NCBI GenBank assembly: GCA_946965045.2
Contig: OX337238.1
Coordinates: 2,480,001 to 2,544,000, forward strand
Length of the DNA stretch: 64,000 nt
Direction of reading: 5' to 3'
Source of the DNA: Epithemia pelagica
Taxonomy: Eukaryota; Bacillariophyta; Bacillariophyceae; Surirellales; Surirellaceae
The notes under the pieces are model-generated. The model had not been told where the DNA came from. It made no database searches and saw only the letters and a list, made by a program, of their open reading frames with translations. The position numbers and the translations under genes were made by a program. Shown piece after piece: positions 50,031 through 62,973 of this stretch. Position 1 is the stretch's first letter; the number at the start of each line of letters is the position of its first letter.

Positions 50031-52623
50031 TCAAGATTGTGGAACGTGAAATTTTTCAACAATTAACAGTGCAACCAAACCAAAAATCAACAGGATCAGG
50101 AATTCCATCGATGCTCGCAAACAGAACACCTTCCACTGTTCCGTCTTGACTTTCTGCATCATGGATGCTTTGGACTGTCGCTCCTTCTCGAGCTCCTCCA
50201 ACAAGCATGCTACGGTCGAGCTCTCCTTTCCCAAATCTCTTGCCAAAGATGCGACAGAGTCCTCAAGGGCCTTGATGCGCTGCTGCATTCTGTTGATCGC
50301 ACGCGATCCCAACGACGACCAATCCGATGCACCAAAGTGGGAAGGACGATCAACCATACTAAGGGGCTCTGGAGAGACATTAGGCTCCGAGGCTTGCGCC
50401 AATTTGGCCGTGACAACCAACGCCGAAATAGTCGTGGCTGCGCCTGCGTCTTTTTCTCCATTTCGCACCCACTGATGTACGGTGTTCGCCAAGGGACCCA
50501 AAATGGTCACCAGAAAGCGTCTACCAAAGTCATCGTGATCCGTTGTTTCATGATTACAATGGTGTAACTTTTTCTTGCTGACAACAACTCGCTGATGAGT
50601 CGTCTTGAACATGTTCGTTGTGGCGCGTTCCACCAGGGCAAGTCCACTTTGGCACGCAATCTGCAACATTTCATTGCCGCTTCTACCCACTACCGAGCAA
50701 ATATGGTCCAGATCACCATAGTCTACAATTTGGTGGAGCACCGAATCACCCGACCAGACTTTTGAAGCAGGCGGTGGAACGACATTCACAAATGCCATTG
50801 CATTGAGAATCGAGCAAATAAATGAAATTGCGACATGGTCATGATGTTGTTGATAGAATGCGGAATGAAACTATTTGAGAGATCGACCCAGAATTTGAAC
50901 GTACGAAAGACAGCGACGATGACCATCACTCGTGATGGTATTCGATGTAGAAAGCTTCCCAATACCTTCAGACTCTGTTCGCGGAAGGATTTCTCCAACT
51001 CGAAATTCATAATTCGCGAGTTCCAATTGACTGACACCTTGATGATGAGAAGCCAGTCGCCCAACGGATGCTGTAGCTCTCCTGTGATGGTTCATGATCT
51101 CGTCATTGACAACAATACCATCTTGACGACATTTGTTGACAATTCTCTTCCATGTCGCCCAATTGGCCTCCGAATCACCCACGTCAATCAATGACATTGT
51201 CCGCCGCAATGCTTTAATTGAGTTGCGTTGCCACTCCTGACGAGAAATTTGTTGGGAACGATACATATGGTGAACAACGGTGTAGAATATTTTCATTTCG
51301 CAAAGATTGGATACTGAACGCGCCAACACGGATAACGCCAAATGTTTACTGTCGGCCTTCACAAGTTTTGTGTAAAACGTACTCTCCAACGTCACCAAAG
51401 AACCTTGTCTGTGATGTCTTTGATGGTCATACAAGTTTCGATTTTCGTCTGATATCGACTTCGATGCGGGGAGACTTGTGGAACTACCAATCATCTTGAT
51501 AATGCGAATGCGTTCCGTATCCCACGGCGAGAGTTCACATACAGTGAGGAAACAGCAATCATACTTTTGGAAATACTCGTTTAAGCGAACAAGCAAGTGT
51601 GTCTTCTCCTCGTAAATCAATGGAAACATTTCGCATGAAACTGTTCCCCTCACCTCCAATTACAGCAATTCCTGAAGAAAAGGCGACCAAACTACAACCT
51701 TTCCGCGCCGTTGTCGCATCCAGAAGTTTCCAAACAGTGTTCCGTTGCATATCCACTACATGAACAGAAACGGGAGTGTTTGTCAAGTTATTTTTGCAAC
51801 CTCCTGCCAAAACAATGTACGATCCAACACTGACAGCATTGTAACTGGAATCAGGAAGACCAACCTCGAGGTCGTTGCGTTTTGTCGATGACGACGAGAA
51901 TGCACCAGAAACTGAAAAATAGTAGGGATGAAAGGTCAAATACTCCACCGATCTCCTTGTAGGTGATCCCCCCACAACGTAGATGCGATGATCCATAACG
52001 GATATTGCACATCTAATCCGCGGAATATGCATCTCGGCACCCGCAACGACAGTGTGTTGGGGTTTCACTCTCGTGTCAATGATGTCAACTGATGATAATG
52101 GGTCGTATCTGGTGTTGTTGGAGCCACCGACGACAACAATGTAACGGCTTTCGACGGCAACGGCCGCACATCCACTTCTTGTCGTAGTCAATCGACAGCT
52201 CAATGTCGTCCACTGGCCGCACTTGATAAGGCTTGTGGATGTGGTCCGAAGCAAATCGATAACATCAATACGTTCGATGGAATCCAACATATAGCTCTGG
52301 CTTGTTTTTCCTCCTAAAGCATACACCCTGCCATTGCAAGTCACTGCTGCATGACAGCTTCTATTCCAATTCAGGTTTGGTCCTTCTCGCCAATCACGCA
52401 CGCCTCCATTCACATTGAGAAGAATTACCGAGCCGGTCGTCCGTTGGTATTTCTTTTCTCCCCCTATAACAACGACAGTTTGTTCGGCAGTTTCCGGATG
52501 ATCAATGACCACCGAAGCATGAGAATGACGCCATCCACCTGACAAGGCAGGCCATTCGAACCATCGAGGTGAGTGGCTGCCTTTGCTTTGTCCATTCCTT
52601 GACAAGAGCACGTTGTCATGCAT
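50031..52623 (-). pseudogene. K-family kelch/helical/coiled-coil/anchor gene, probably decayed
   Basis: ATG at 52623-52621, aligned with the intact K start. Kelch domain to about 51600 with blades such as CHAAVTCNGRVYALGG, SRYIVVVGGSNNTRYDPLSSVDIID and DHRIYVVGGSPTRRSVEYL. The middle helical domain (51600-50871; LVKADSKHLALSVLARSVS, RKIVNKCRQDGI-like, NYEFRVGEILPRT) is in another frame, lacks the first roughly 70 residues of its homologue and ends at TAG where the 60-kb gene continues. The C-terminal exon (50798-50031) is open: HQIVDYGDLDHICSVVG, LGPLANTVHQWVRNGEKDA, coiled coil, and a C-terminal membrane span (SMEFLILLIFGLVALLIVEK). I cannot find splice sites joining the parts as in the 60-kb gene, so I call it a pseudogene, with doubt. 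Confidence 0.7.
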
Positions 52624-52995
52624 TGTTGCTCCGTTTGTTCTTTCAGGTTCCGGACTATTGAATGTCTGTGATCGTGGATATGTTGAATGTTGACCAATAT
52701 TTTCACACCAAAATCTCAGTTCCCCAAAATTCTTGCATAAAAGATACGACTTATTGGCGACCAATCTATCGAATATAAACAGGTACCGCCTTTTCTCTCT
52801 CCATTCGGGACAAATTTCCTTAACGCTGAGGAATAGTTCTCATGGCTTTTTGTTTCGTTGGGCTCACAAATAATTGGCGATGGCGCACAAATTGAAAAAT
52901 CTTTTCAACTGTCAGTTGGACTTCAATCCTCGCTTTCTTGTCTTCTGGATTGAACATCCTAATCCAAATACATTACTCACGTGTTGTTCGTAACA

Positions 52996-54178
52996 ATGAG
53001 AAAAACGAAACCGGAGTGCAACATCATCAGAGGCAAACACTTGCCGATTCTCTTGCCGGTTTGTATGCTACTATGCGTCACCCTCCTTTGGAAAATGGAA
53101 GGAGACCGTCAGTCCAGTGTTGAAACTCATGAATATCTACAGACACATCTTCAGATGATGAAACCCGTGACAGTGGAAATGGCTGCTGAATTATCCAAAC
53201 GAATTTGCACTCAAAATCCGTATTTGCAGTCTCTTGCCGATCCACTCGAGACGATTGCGATCAAAATGAACGAGATGCTTACTCACGTCCGTATTGCCCA
53301 AGGAACCGAGGCCACCAAGGAAATTTATCAACTGGAAGATCATCGTCGATTCTTTCCCTTCAATCCGTTGACCAAATGCACAGACCAGCAGTGTATCGGC
53401 GGACCATGTCATTCCGATGAGAGCAAAGTCGTTTGTGGCCTCCAGCAACTCGGAGCCAATAGCACAATGACATCTTCTATTCGAAAGAATTACGCCGACG
53501 ACACGTGTGTCATTTATTCACTCGGGAGTAACAATCTGTGGGGCTTTGAACTGGATGTATTGGACAAGACACCCTGCCAAGTCCATACATTCGACTGCAC
53601 CGGTGCCCGCAGTCGCTTCAAGGTACCACAAAACCCACGATTGACCTTTCATCATGTGTGCTTGACGGCCTATCCCCGTGATCCCTCGGTACCACGTACC
53701 AAGAAGATGCCACGAGGCAAGAGTATGGTTGGAGAATCTTGGACTTTGTTGGAAATGCAACAAAAACTGGGACACAAACGAATCGATTTACTAAAGATTG
53801 ATGTGGAAGGTGCCGAAATTGGTCTCTTTCGTTCGTGGCCGCAGTTGGAACACTTGGAAGAATCGGAAAAGTTGTTGATGCCCATGCAGATTCTTGTAGA
53901 GGTACGTGATTGACTCTGTGAGACACGGAAAAAAAGTATTCGTAACCGGTTCGACATTCTCGCTCATTTTACTGGCTCGTGATTCAATGATTGAACAGGT
54001 TCATTACCATAAGACGCTTCTGAGTGCCATGGATTTGGTGGAGCTTCAGAATCATCTACTCCACATGGGTTACATTGTGGTGAACCGAGCAGATAATCCA
54101 CGATGTACTGGATGCACCGAGTTGACCCTTATGCGTGTACGATGTCCTGGAACGGGCGTTTACAATCAACTATCGTAG
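52996..54178 (+). CDS. SAM-dependent methyltransferase-like protein (METTL24/Methyltransf_22 type), membrane-anchored
   Basis: Exon 1 52996-53901 and exon 2 53999-54178, intron of 97 nt (donor gaggtacgt, acceptor gaacag); the joined frame encodes 361 residues. An N-terminal span (LPILLPVCMLLCVTLLW) suggests a type II membrane protein of the secretory pathway. The C-terminal half reads CVIYSLGSNNLWGFELDVLD (nucleotide/SAM-binding glycine loop), VHTFDCTGARSRF, then RIDLLKIDVEGAEIGLF, the acidic-loop signature of FkbM/METTL24-type enzymes, and QILVEVHYHK across the splice site, where the E-(V/I)-H pattern of this family is restored by splicing. The substrate is unknown. Start chosen at the first ATG (52996). 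Confidence 0.8.
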
Positions 54179-54451
54179 TGACAGTTCTCTCAGCATGCTA
54201 ACATTTTGATGGAAGAAAGGGGGTTGAAGATACCATCCGAAGCGTCAAAATCAAAGAATTGGGCCAACTTTTCCATCATGTCGTGTATCTTCGATGTGGT
54301 GGGTATGTTGGTAATCATGAGGAATGAATCCATGGTATGAGTCGCCGCATAAGACTGTGGTGGAGAGGCAACGAGTGCCACCTAGAAACACAAACCAAAT
54401 ATTTGATAGTCTGATTTGTTCAACACACAAGACGGATTTTTACGTTTCCAG

Positions 54452-55107
54452 TCATTTTGTGTGAATGGACAGAGAGCCAGAATGCGGTCGAACATCCAGT
54501 ACGAGACGTGCGCATAGACAACAAAATAATATCACTCCAAGAACAGTGGATAAATGCCATGCAACGCCAAGTCTTGTCACCGACCTTTTTCATGACGCAT
54601 GCCTGTGGATACGAATTGTGGACCGTCGGCAAGGCTGCTTCGGCCGAATTGGAACTCTTGGCCGAAGATGGTGATACCTCGGCCTTGGTGGCCAAGTACG
54701 CCACAGTCGAAGGTGTCTGTCAATGCGGAGCCATCGACGAGGCCGTCCCCGCGGGAGGCAGTACCTATTTGGAAGTGAATTTGGACAAGGACTGTGGTTG
54801 CATCACGACGGCCACCATGTTGGTGGGTACCAACGATGCCTACACGGGCTTTCTCAATACACCGCTCAAGGCGTTTGGCGGCTACCAACCCGTGACGGCC
54901 TTGGCCTACGATGCCGGTACCGAAGCCAATACCGAACTCTGCAAGGACATTCCTGGACCTCCCTGCAATGCCCCGGACAGCACCAATAACAACAGCAACA
55001 AAAATGCCGAAGGCTTTGTTCATGTCAGTCCCGGTATTGCCGGAAACGCGGAAGTTGGATTTGCCTATGATTGGCGTGCCACCGTCTTGTTTGGAAAGGA
55101 AGCCTAA
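54452..55107 (+). CDS. Spondin-domain protein, N-terminus unresolved
   Basis: The frame 54452-55107 matches a spondin N domain: QVLSPTFFMTHACGYELW, VGKAASAELELLAEDGD, a Cys-containing VCQCGAIDEAVPAGGS, MLVGTNDAYTGFL, ALAYDAGTEANTE, then NAEGFVHVSPGIAG. Spondin domains are secreted adhesion/matrix modules. No ATG lies in frame before the domain, but a good acceptor (tttttacgtttccag) ends at 54451, so this is probably the last exon; the first exon with the signal peptide is not recognisable in 54179-54430. Alternatively the ATG at 54558 starts a leaderless form. It lies 270 bp after the methyltransferase-like gene on the same strand. Confidence 0.65.
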
Positions 55108-56042
55108 ATGAATATGCTGGCATTTCTTCCTTTGCGGAACTACTACTACGCGCAACATGCCAAGTTTTTTCGAATTTCCTGGACCTGTGGTATTTTGGTT
55201 GCATGAATCCTTCGTTCTTTCTTCTTCCTGTTGAATGGGATTCTGTAGTGCAATGGATCCATGGTGGTCGTCCATCGTCGTCGTTCTCGTTTTTCGTTTT
55301 TGCATGTCAATGGAACCAGTCGAGTCTGTTACTTTTCGAATCGGCCGATAATACTATATAGATTATACATGTTATCATGATTCTTGACAAGGCTGTCTTT
55401 CTTTTGTAAAAGGTGTGCATGGGATCCTATAGGGTAGGGGCATGTTGAGGATTTCTTCTTGTCACGTTCCAACCGGACGTGCCCAACCACACGTTCCACA
55501 ATCACCTTTCCATAACACTATCCTCCTTTTTTCTCTGGGACCAAAGAATGGGGACATTAATTTCTTGCGCACCGCAAAACGGGGACTTGTGATTTTTCCG
55601 TGGCAACTACATAGGAGTAACTATTAGTATATTCAAACTTCAAACGTACATAGCAAGTCGCCATGCATCTCTGATACAGCGAAACTGCGAAACAACCTGC
55701 TGGTATTCGGACCCGCAAACGGTATGTTAGTTACTACCACCCCCTCTCAAAGAGAGGCGATTGCGATTGTTGTGTGCGTTTGCCGTTCCACAAAAGTGGG
55801 TGTGAGCGGACCTGGCCTAGAAAAGGTATCGTGCGGCGACAAAAAGTATCTTGTGACGACACCAGACCCGCCTCACGTGCATTCGCGCCTGCCTCCCATT
55901 CCATGAAGCGACCCTTCCGCGATATATATGCGCGACCAACTCTCTCGTGGAAGCAACTGCGTCATTCGCGCATCATCATCGGCGTCGCTCTCTTCATCAT
56001 CATGTTGACCTCTTTTGTGCTTCCAACACACAATTGATCAGC
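55108..56042. other. Intergenic region and probable promoter of the carotenoid isomerase gene
   Basis: No supported ORF. A gatatatatgcgcg stretch (55920-55933) lies about 110 bp before the start codon at 56043 and might act as a TATA-like element; this is a guess. Confidence 0.35.
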
Positions 56043-58170
56043 ATGATGAGGATCATGTTGGGCTGGACTCTGTGGCTCTTGGGTTGGACGCTGTTGGAAT
56101 GCGAGGCATGGACGACGCGAGCGCCACCCGCTTTGATTCGTCCGTCGGATCCTTCTCGTCGTCTTGCGGCTCCCTTGTGGAGTGCCCCGGACGAGAGTAC
56201 GAGCACCACTGCCACCACCAACGACAACAACAACGATAACAAGAAGGTCCAGGAAGTCGATGTGGTGGTGATTGGCAGTGGTGTGGGAGGGTTGTCCTGT
56301 GCCGCCTTGGCCGCCACCTATGGTCTGGACACTGTATGTGTGGAAGCGCACGATACACCGGGAGGAGTGGCCCATTCCTTTGACCGATACAGCAGTGCTT
56401 CCAAGACCATTCCCTTTCAATTTGATTCCGGACCGTCCCTCATTTCCGGCTTGTCGCGACCCGGAACCAATCCGTTGCGACAAGTCTTGGATGCGATTGG
56501 AACCAGCAACGACATACACTGGAAGACGTATGATGGATGGCTCGTCCATGACTTGGCCGATGGCCAAGCCTTCAAGGTGACAGTCGGCGACGGCGACGAA
56601 TTTGCCCAGGCCGTGGAACAAAAGGCCGGTCGGACCAGTCGATTGGAATTGGAACGCTTTCAAGCGACCATGTTGCAACCTCGTGGATTGGCCGAAGCCA
56701 GTACGTATATTCCTCCCTTTGCCTTAAGGGGTGGATGGGCCGCCGTGGCCAGTTTGGCTCGCTATACCCTCAAATTGTTGAGTATTGGACCGCGCGGTCT
56801 CGCCTTGACGGGTCCCTTTTCCAAAGTCTTGGACGAGAATCACGTGCACGACTTTTTTGTCCGACAATGGTTTGATTATTTGGCCTTTGCCTTGTCCGGA
56901 TTGGATGCGGCCCATACCCAAACGGCACCGATCGTGTATATGATGCGCGATTTGCATACGGCCGGTACCGTCCTCGATTATCCCATGGGAGGCATGGGAT
57001 CCTTGATTCAAGCATTAGTGTCGGGCTTGACCAACCATGGGGGACAACTCGTCCTCAATCGTCGCGTCGAACAAATCCTACTGGATGAAACCGAGGAGGA
57101 TGCGGAAAACGACTCCCCAAAGAGCCGCAACACCAAGGCATTCTGTCATGGTGTCGTCTTGGACGATGGGACTGTGATTCGGGCCCGACGCGGTGTCGTG
57201 TGCAATGCACCCTTGTGGAACATGGCGCGCATCTTGCAAGATTCCGTCACGGATCGGTCCACCGACGCGGTCCGTCACGCCGTCGAAACCGTCCAGAAAA
57301 ATGCCCAGGACTTGAACATGACCAAATCCTTTATGCATTTGCACTTGGGCATTCCCGCCGATGGTTTGCCCGAAAATTTGGAATGTCATCATTCCGTCTT
57401 GGACTTGAGTCAAGATGTGACGGCCGAACAAAACATGGTCATCTTGTCCATTCCCACTGTCTTTGATCCCAGTTTGGCTCCACCGGGCTATCACATTGTC
57501 CATGCCTACACGGCCGCCTGTGATTCCTTTGACCCCTGGCAAGACTTTTGTCCCGAAACGGGCAAGGTGGGCACGAGTCCCAATGCCGGTGCCGCCGCTC
57601 AGTATCGAACCCAAGACGGTTATGCCCACCTCAAGCAAGAGCGGGCCGAGGTGTTGTGGAAGGCGGTGGAATGTGTCATTCCCGACGTGCGCCAACGTGC
57701 GGCACAACCGGGTGCCCTGGCCTTGGTCGGCACGCCCTTGACGCATCGACGGTACAATCAACGATTTCGGGGAACCTATGGACCAGCACCCTCCGACAAT
57801 CAAGATGTCTGGGAGTTGGCCGGGGCCTTGACACCCATTCAAGATTTGTTGGCGTGTGGAGGTACGTGGTTGTACGACGGCGGCGCGGTCGCTGCGAGTC
57901 TCGAGTGGTGGTGGTGTTGTTGTGGCATTGGTGTCGGTGGTGGTTGCTACCTTATTATTGTTTCCGAGTCTCACAGTATTTCGTGTTCTTGTTTGTTTGT
58001 TTGTCTGGTTCTTCTTCCTTTCATTCGACCATTTTGTAGATACCACCTTTCCTGGTATTGGACTTCCAGGAGTAGCCGCTAGTGGAACAATTGCCGCCAA
58101 CACGTTGGCGTCCGTGGCACAGCAAACAAAACTCATGAAGGAACTCAAACAACAAGGATCACTCCAATAA
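56043..58170 (+). CDS. Carotenoid isomerase-like FAD oxidoreductase (CRTISO family), plastid-targeted
   Basis: Exons 56043-57861 and 58040-58170 (intron 178 nt, donor ggaggtacgt, acceptor ttttgtag); 649 residues. The N-terminus is a signal peptide (MLGWTLWLLGWTLLECEA) followed by W at +1 (CEA|WTTRAPP), the diatom bipartite plastid-targeting pattern with W in place of F. FAD-binding: VVVIGSGVGGLSCAALAATYG and VCVEAHDTPGGVAHSF. Substrate domain with GMGSLIQALVSGLTNHGG. Splicing joins LLACG to DTTFPGIGLPGVAASG, the C-terminal signature of CRTISO-type enzymes (CGD-x-TFPGIG). The plant enzyme converts poly-cis lycopene to the all-trans form; diatoms have several CRTISO-like paralogues, so the exact substrate is not certain. 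Start ATG 56043 is chosen for the signal peptide. Confidence 0.85.
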
Positions 58171-58569
58171 GAATGGGAGTTCGAAAACACACCCTCTTTC
58201 AATTTGTGTTAACTATAGGCTATATAGCGTAGCCATTCCCTTGGTGTTTTGTGTTGTCCGTCCACAAATCGATTTATGTTACCTATAGATTGCAATGCCT
58301 GGAATCAGGACTCGAAGGGGTACCTTTCAAGTATCAACAAATGCGTGTTAAAATCAATAAATATCTGCACTTCAATATATCTGAGAAGCTGCTCCAATCC
58401 AAGTGCCCATCCACATACACTGTGCTCCATGATCATTGCGTCGCAATGCCAGCATGCCGTAATCCGTGGTACATACGACAGTCCGTGAACCTCATGCGCT
58501 TGTGGACACACACCGACTGAAACAGTGTTCCATTATTCAACAAGAAAACCATGTAAGATTTGCTTGCGG
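58171..58569. other. Intergenic region between convergent genes
   Basis: Between the carotenoid isomerase gene (plus) and the K gene (minus). No supported ORF, repeat or RNA gene. Confidence 0.4.
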
Positions 58570-61409
58570 TCATTTGTCGGAGTACCGAAGCATTTTCTCT
58601 AGTCGAGTCACACGATCGTCCAATTTTCCTTGCATATCAACCAGCTGCGTTAGACTCTGTCTTTCCGCTGTACGCTCTTGACGTTCTTTCCGTAGTTCCT
58701 CCATCATTTCACCAACCGACGATTCCAATCTTGATAAGCGTTGAAAGACGGACAAGTCTTCACCTTCCAATGATTCACCTTCCATCGAACCACAACAAGA
58801 AACCTTGTCGCGAGGACAATTTCGAGGGGCTGTGATAGAATCAGGACTTTGAAAGAGTTTGGCTGCTGTGCACTCATCGCCCTCACGTGGCTCTCCACCG
58901 TCGATAGCCGCTTTCGTTTCTGCTTCGACATACTGGGACACTTGTACCATTTTGGCCGTGACAACCAACGCCAAAAGAGTGATTGCTTCCGTGGTCCCAT
59001 CCTGACAGTCACCGTTTGGGGATTCCATACCACGGACCCTTTTGGCGACTGCATTGGCCAAGTAACCCATGACGGTTACCAAGATTTTTGGTCCGGCTGT
59101 GCCTTCTTCTTCCGATGCTTCATTTTCCATATTACTTTCCATGACTCCATCATTTGACAAAGTCGCCATGGCTCTTTCGACGATTGCCAGACCCTCTTGG
59201 CATGCCTCATGCAGCTTTTCGTTTCCACTGTGATCCACGACGGAACAAATATGATGCATATCTCCGTAGTCCACAATGTCATCCAGAAGACAAAAAGAAT
59301 CTTGGCCAGGTAAATGATTAGGAGATAAAGCCTGTCCAAATGAAAGTGAATTCAGAATCGAGCAAACAACTGCAACCGACCCACGATTATGATCATGTTA
59401 TTCCAATGCAACCTGAAAATCCTTCAGAGATCGCCCGACAGCTTGGACTTGTGTAAGAATGGCGGGGTGACAAACGCTCTCATTGGGGGTGTTTGCAGTA
59501 ACCTGTGATTGAGTTGAGGTTCGGGCTAGCATTTCGCCGACTCGAAATTCAATCATGGCAAGACTGCTTGCAAGAGAAGGCAGTGATGGCTCCGTAGATG
59601 TCACAGAATCTGCGTCATGTTCATCAATCCCATGAAGGAGGATGCCGTCGTCACGGCACTTTTGTATAATCCGCCCTTGCATTGTCTTGAGTTGACAGCT
59701 GCTCTTACAAATAGTTCTGGATGTCTCCTGGAGTACTTTTAATGTGCATCGTTGTCGATCATCTTTCGATATACGATTGGATCGGAAGAGGTGATTGAGA
59801 AAGGCGTAAAACACTTTGACTTGATGAACGTCTGAGACCAACAACGCCAAGTTGTAGGCCTTGAAAACAATGTCGTCAGAATCAACTTCCACAAGTTTTT
59901 TGTAGAAGGCATTCTCCAACACACAAGAGTCCGCGTGTCCCGTCGATCCGATGGAACTACTAGCAACTTTCCCATCATTCTGGTTCACCCCCTTGAGTTC
60001 AAGTTGTGCTTCCAGATTCTTTAGTTTTTGAACTATCGGGATTTTGTCTTTTATGACATTCATGCTGTCCAATCGAATGGTGAGATTGTTAATTTCATTT
60101 TGAATTTCTTGGACTGAGCGATATTTCTCAGTGGCACAAAGAGAACGTAAAACCGAATGCAACTCCTGTGCCTTGGCACCTTCTTGCAATATCTTGACGT
60201 CGGTACGTTCAATCTGTGCGCGATCAATGACAATCTGTAATTTCGCCATCTCCGCATCTAGTTCCGCCCGACACGAATAAAGATTCTACAACGTAGATAG
60301 AAACGGTTAGATTTTAGATGACACCAAGCTTTCCGCATCAACCATACCACCGTGATGAGCTGCATAACAAAACGTACCTTTTCAAGGGTTAAGGGCAAAG
60401 TAACGCATGACTCCACATCGTATCCACCAATAACGGCAATGCCGTTTCTAAAGACCAGCATACTGCATACAATACGTCCTCTGATCAAGGGTGGAAGGTT
60501 CCACACAATGCCATGTTCTGTATCTAAGACCTCCACGGTATCTTTAGAACCTCTATCTCCGGCAACAATGACACAGGATCCAACTGTCACGGCTGCATGG
60601 CAAGAACGTGGGACAGATAGAGCTAGGTCCGTGAAAGCCGTCCAGACACACGATGAGGAAAACACTGTATAAGTAGTCTCCTTGGTTCCATCCCCAGAAG
60701 TCTCCTTGAAGTGCAATGACTCTATTGATGTCAGGAAATCCGTCCCACTGAATCCTCCAACAACATAGATACGGTGGCCAACGACAGCACTTGCACAACC
60801 AGACCGAGGAACTGTCATTGATGGCCCCGCAATCACAGTGTGGTTACTTTGTACAGCCGTATCAATAACATCAACGGACGATAAAGCCTCTCCGTCAAAT
60901 CCACCCATGACAAGAATGTAACGATTGTAGACAGTAGCAGCCGAACAGTTTTTTCTTGGTGTAGATAACCGACAATTCAATATCGTCCAATGGTTCCTTG
61001 TTGTGCTTGCCGATGCCGCTGAACACAAGTTCTCAACATCAACCCGTTCGATCGTATCCAACTCTGAAAATCTAGTCCATCCTCCAATCACATACGCTCC
61101 TCCGTTACAAACAACGGCTGCATGATGCCCTCTTTTGTGGTTCAACGGCGGTCCTTCCTGCCATTGCTTGTTCTCTTCTTCCAAATTCAGCAACAGAACT
61201 GAGTTGGTTGCGTGATTACAGCTCCTGAGTCCTCCCAAAACTACAACCGTCTGTGCATCGTCATCCTGTAAGGGATGGTCTAGCACAACCGATGCATGAT
61301 TGTACCGCCATCCACCCAAAAGGGGAGGCCAGTCATTGACATTCCATTCCGGCCTCGCCAAGCCAAAGCCAAGCCCTGATTGCTTCGCTTGGTCTCGCAG
61401 TGTTGGCAT
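58570..61409 (-). CDS. K-family kelch / helical / coiled-coil protein, intact copy
   Basis: Three exons: 61409-60378, 60285-59413, 59331-58570; introns 92 and 81 nt (donors aaggtacgt and caggttgca; acceptors ttgtag and ggacag), both phase 0; 888 residues. Exon 1 is a six-bladed kelch propeller (WPPLLGGWRYNHASVV, HHAAVVCNGGAYVIGGW, YNRYILVMGGFDGEALSSVDVID, GHRIYVVGGFSG, GSCVIVAG, NGIAVIGGYD). Exon 2 is helical: NLYSCRAELDAEMAKLQ, VLENAFYKKLVEVDSDDIV, KVFYAFLNHLFRSNR, IEFRVGEMLART. Exon 3 begins ALSPNHLPGQDSFC, has DIVDYGDMHHICSVVDHSG, a helix with LLALVVTAKMVQVSQ, and a final coiled coil (RLSRLESSVGEMMEELRKE). Unlike the 50-kb copy it has no C-terminal membrane span. Function unknown; a kelch propeller suggests a scaffold binding another protein. 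Confidence 0.85.
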
Positions 61410-62973
61410 GGTTGATTTGCGTTACAAAACTGAATTTATGGCCTGAGAAAAGAATGAAACACTTTGGAGTGTTCTCGTTCCAAGTCCGACAACATCACGA
61501 ATCGTAGCCGTGAACGACACTTGCGCCAGTCCAAAACTGTCCACGAAAAAAGTAAGTGCTACGCAAGAACCAAATTCGACCGATTGGATCCACGCCGCAG
61601 CCAATCCCACTTCAGACCGTAAAAGATTGAATCGACCGTGGTTTCTTGCCATGCCAGAGTTTGACAGGAAGGGAACAGGTGCATTGCCTGTCCACGCTGT
61701 CGGTCGTGGAACAGTGTGATCTGTTCCGAGATGCATTGGAGGTCCAAAAGTCAAAAAGGAAATGACCTTGACACCATCATCATGAGTGCGCGTTGACACG
61801 TTTTGCAACAGATTTCAGCGCATCCTCCTCAAAACCAAAACACATTGGAATCACGGTGCTTTTGGTACGTATAGATACGTTGTTCGTTGCATTCGGGAAA
61901 CCATTTCCGATTCCTTCCTGCTCGCAAAGTTCTGGAGGACTGACATGCACACGCTAGGTCTCCACCTTGCTACGCACGGAAATGCAAACCGAGAATGCTG
62001 CCATCATAGCCAAACGCTCTCTCATTGTCCAGGAGAGTAGTAGCATTGCCTCATCGTTTTCCGACATGAATTTGTGCAGGTAACCACAAAATATGGCATA
62101 CAAAAGCGCGCGGGGCGAATCAGCCCGAGAGACTGCCCGACGCGCGTGCGTGACGACGAATATTACACCAGAATCACAAATCACAAATCACAAATCACTT
62201 GCTCACAAAATCAAAGACGGAAGAAACACAGAACCATGACAAAAAGAAACGAAGAGGGAACGAAAGTATGGATTCGACACAACAGGTCCATTCGTATCGC
62301 CTCCTACAAGACGAGAAGAATGTGCGGTGGTGTCCGAGCATCGATCGAACATTCTTGAGACGACGTGCACGCGAATGTATGTGTTTGATCAATGTGCATC
62401 CTTCACACACGTGCCGGAGAGACAACAAGAGAAGTCGGGCCAACTGCAATGTCGTCGCCGTCGACACAACATCCAACAACCAACAAGGAATCCAAAGAGT
62501 CATGAGCTGATTACTATATGTGAGCGTCATGGTGGCCTGAGATCCGTGCAGACCCCAAGAGTACATAGAGTATCGCAAGGTTGTCAGCCGTCTGTTGATG
62601 ACGGGATAAATTTCGGGAGAAACCTCGTTCGCGCCATGGGAAGATAGAACCATGGCGTCGATACAACGGCCGGCAAACAACGGAAATAATCGTTGCTGAT
62701 TATAATTCAAGGTTAGTACAAGCAATGTTACTCCCATGCTTTTGGGGCAGGCGAAAAGGCTATAGGACTGGCTACCTGCCTTGTCTTCAAATTCGCAACC
62801 TACTCATTCTCACGCAACTTGTGTGTTGAATAAACTAGTAGTTACTTCGCCATGTGATTCTTATCGCTCAGGAGTCTCAACGTGACATCCTGGAAAAGCA
62901 ACCTCTGACCTAAACAATCGTATAAGGGCAACCAGTTCAAGAATAACAACGGATACAAAAGGTTCTACTTTAT
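61410..62973. other. Intergenic region upstream of the K gene, no gene recognised
   Basis: Must contain the promoter of the 61409 gene. Holds a small tandem repeat (four units of tcacaaa, 62170-62200). ORFs on both strands (for example 61422-61808, 62195-62737) lack recognisable content, introns or homology to the neighbouring families. Confidence 0.4.

Noticed and set aside
54190-54383. Minus-strand exon (63-residue frame preceded by tttctag)
   Set aside because: It has a plausible acceptor and protein-like reading, but no upstream exon or neighbouring minus-strand gene; two plus-strand genes flank it closely.
55962-56678. 238-residue minus-strand ORF over the carotenoid isomerase gene
   Set aside because: Shadow ORF; the plus strand encodes a clear FAD enzyme with correct splice joint.
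61422-61808. 128-residue minus-strand ORF upstream of the K gene
   Set aside because: No domain, no paralogue among the other K copies, and a competing plus-strand ORF of equal quality.
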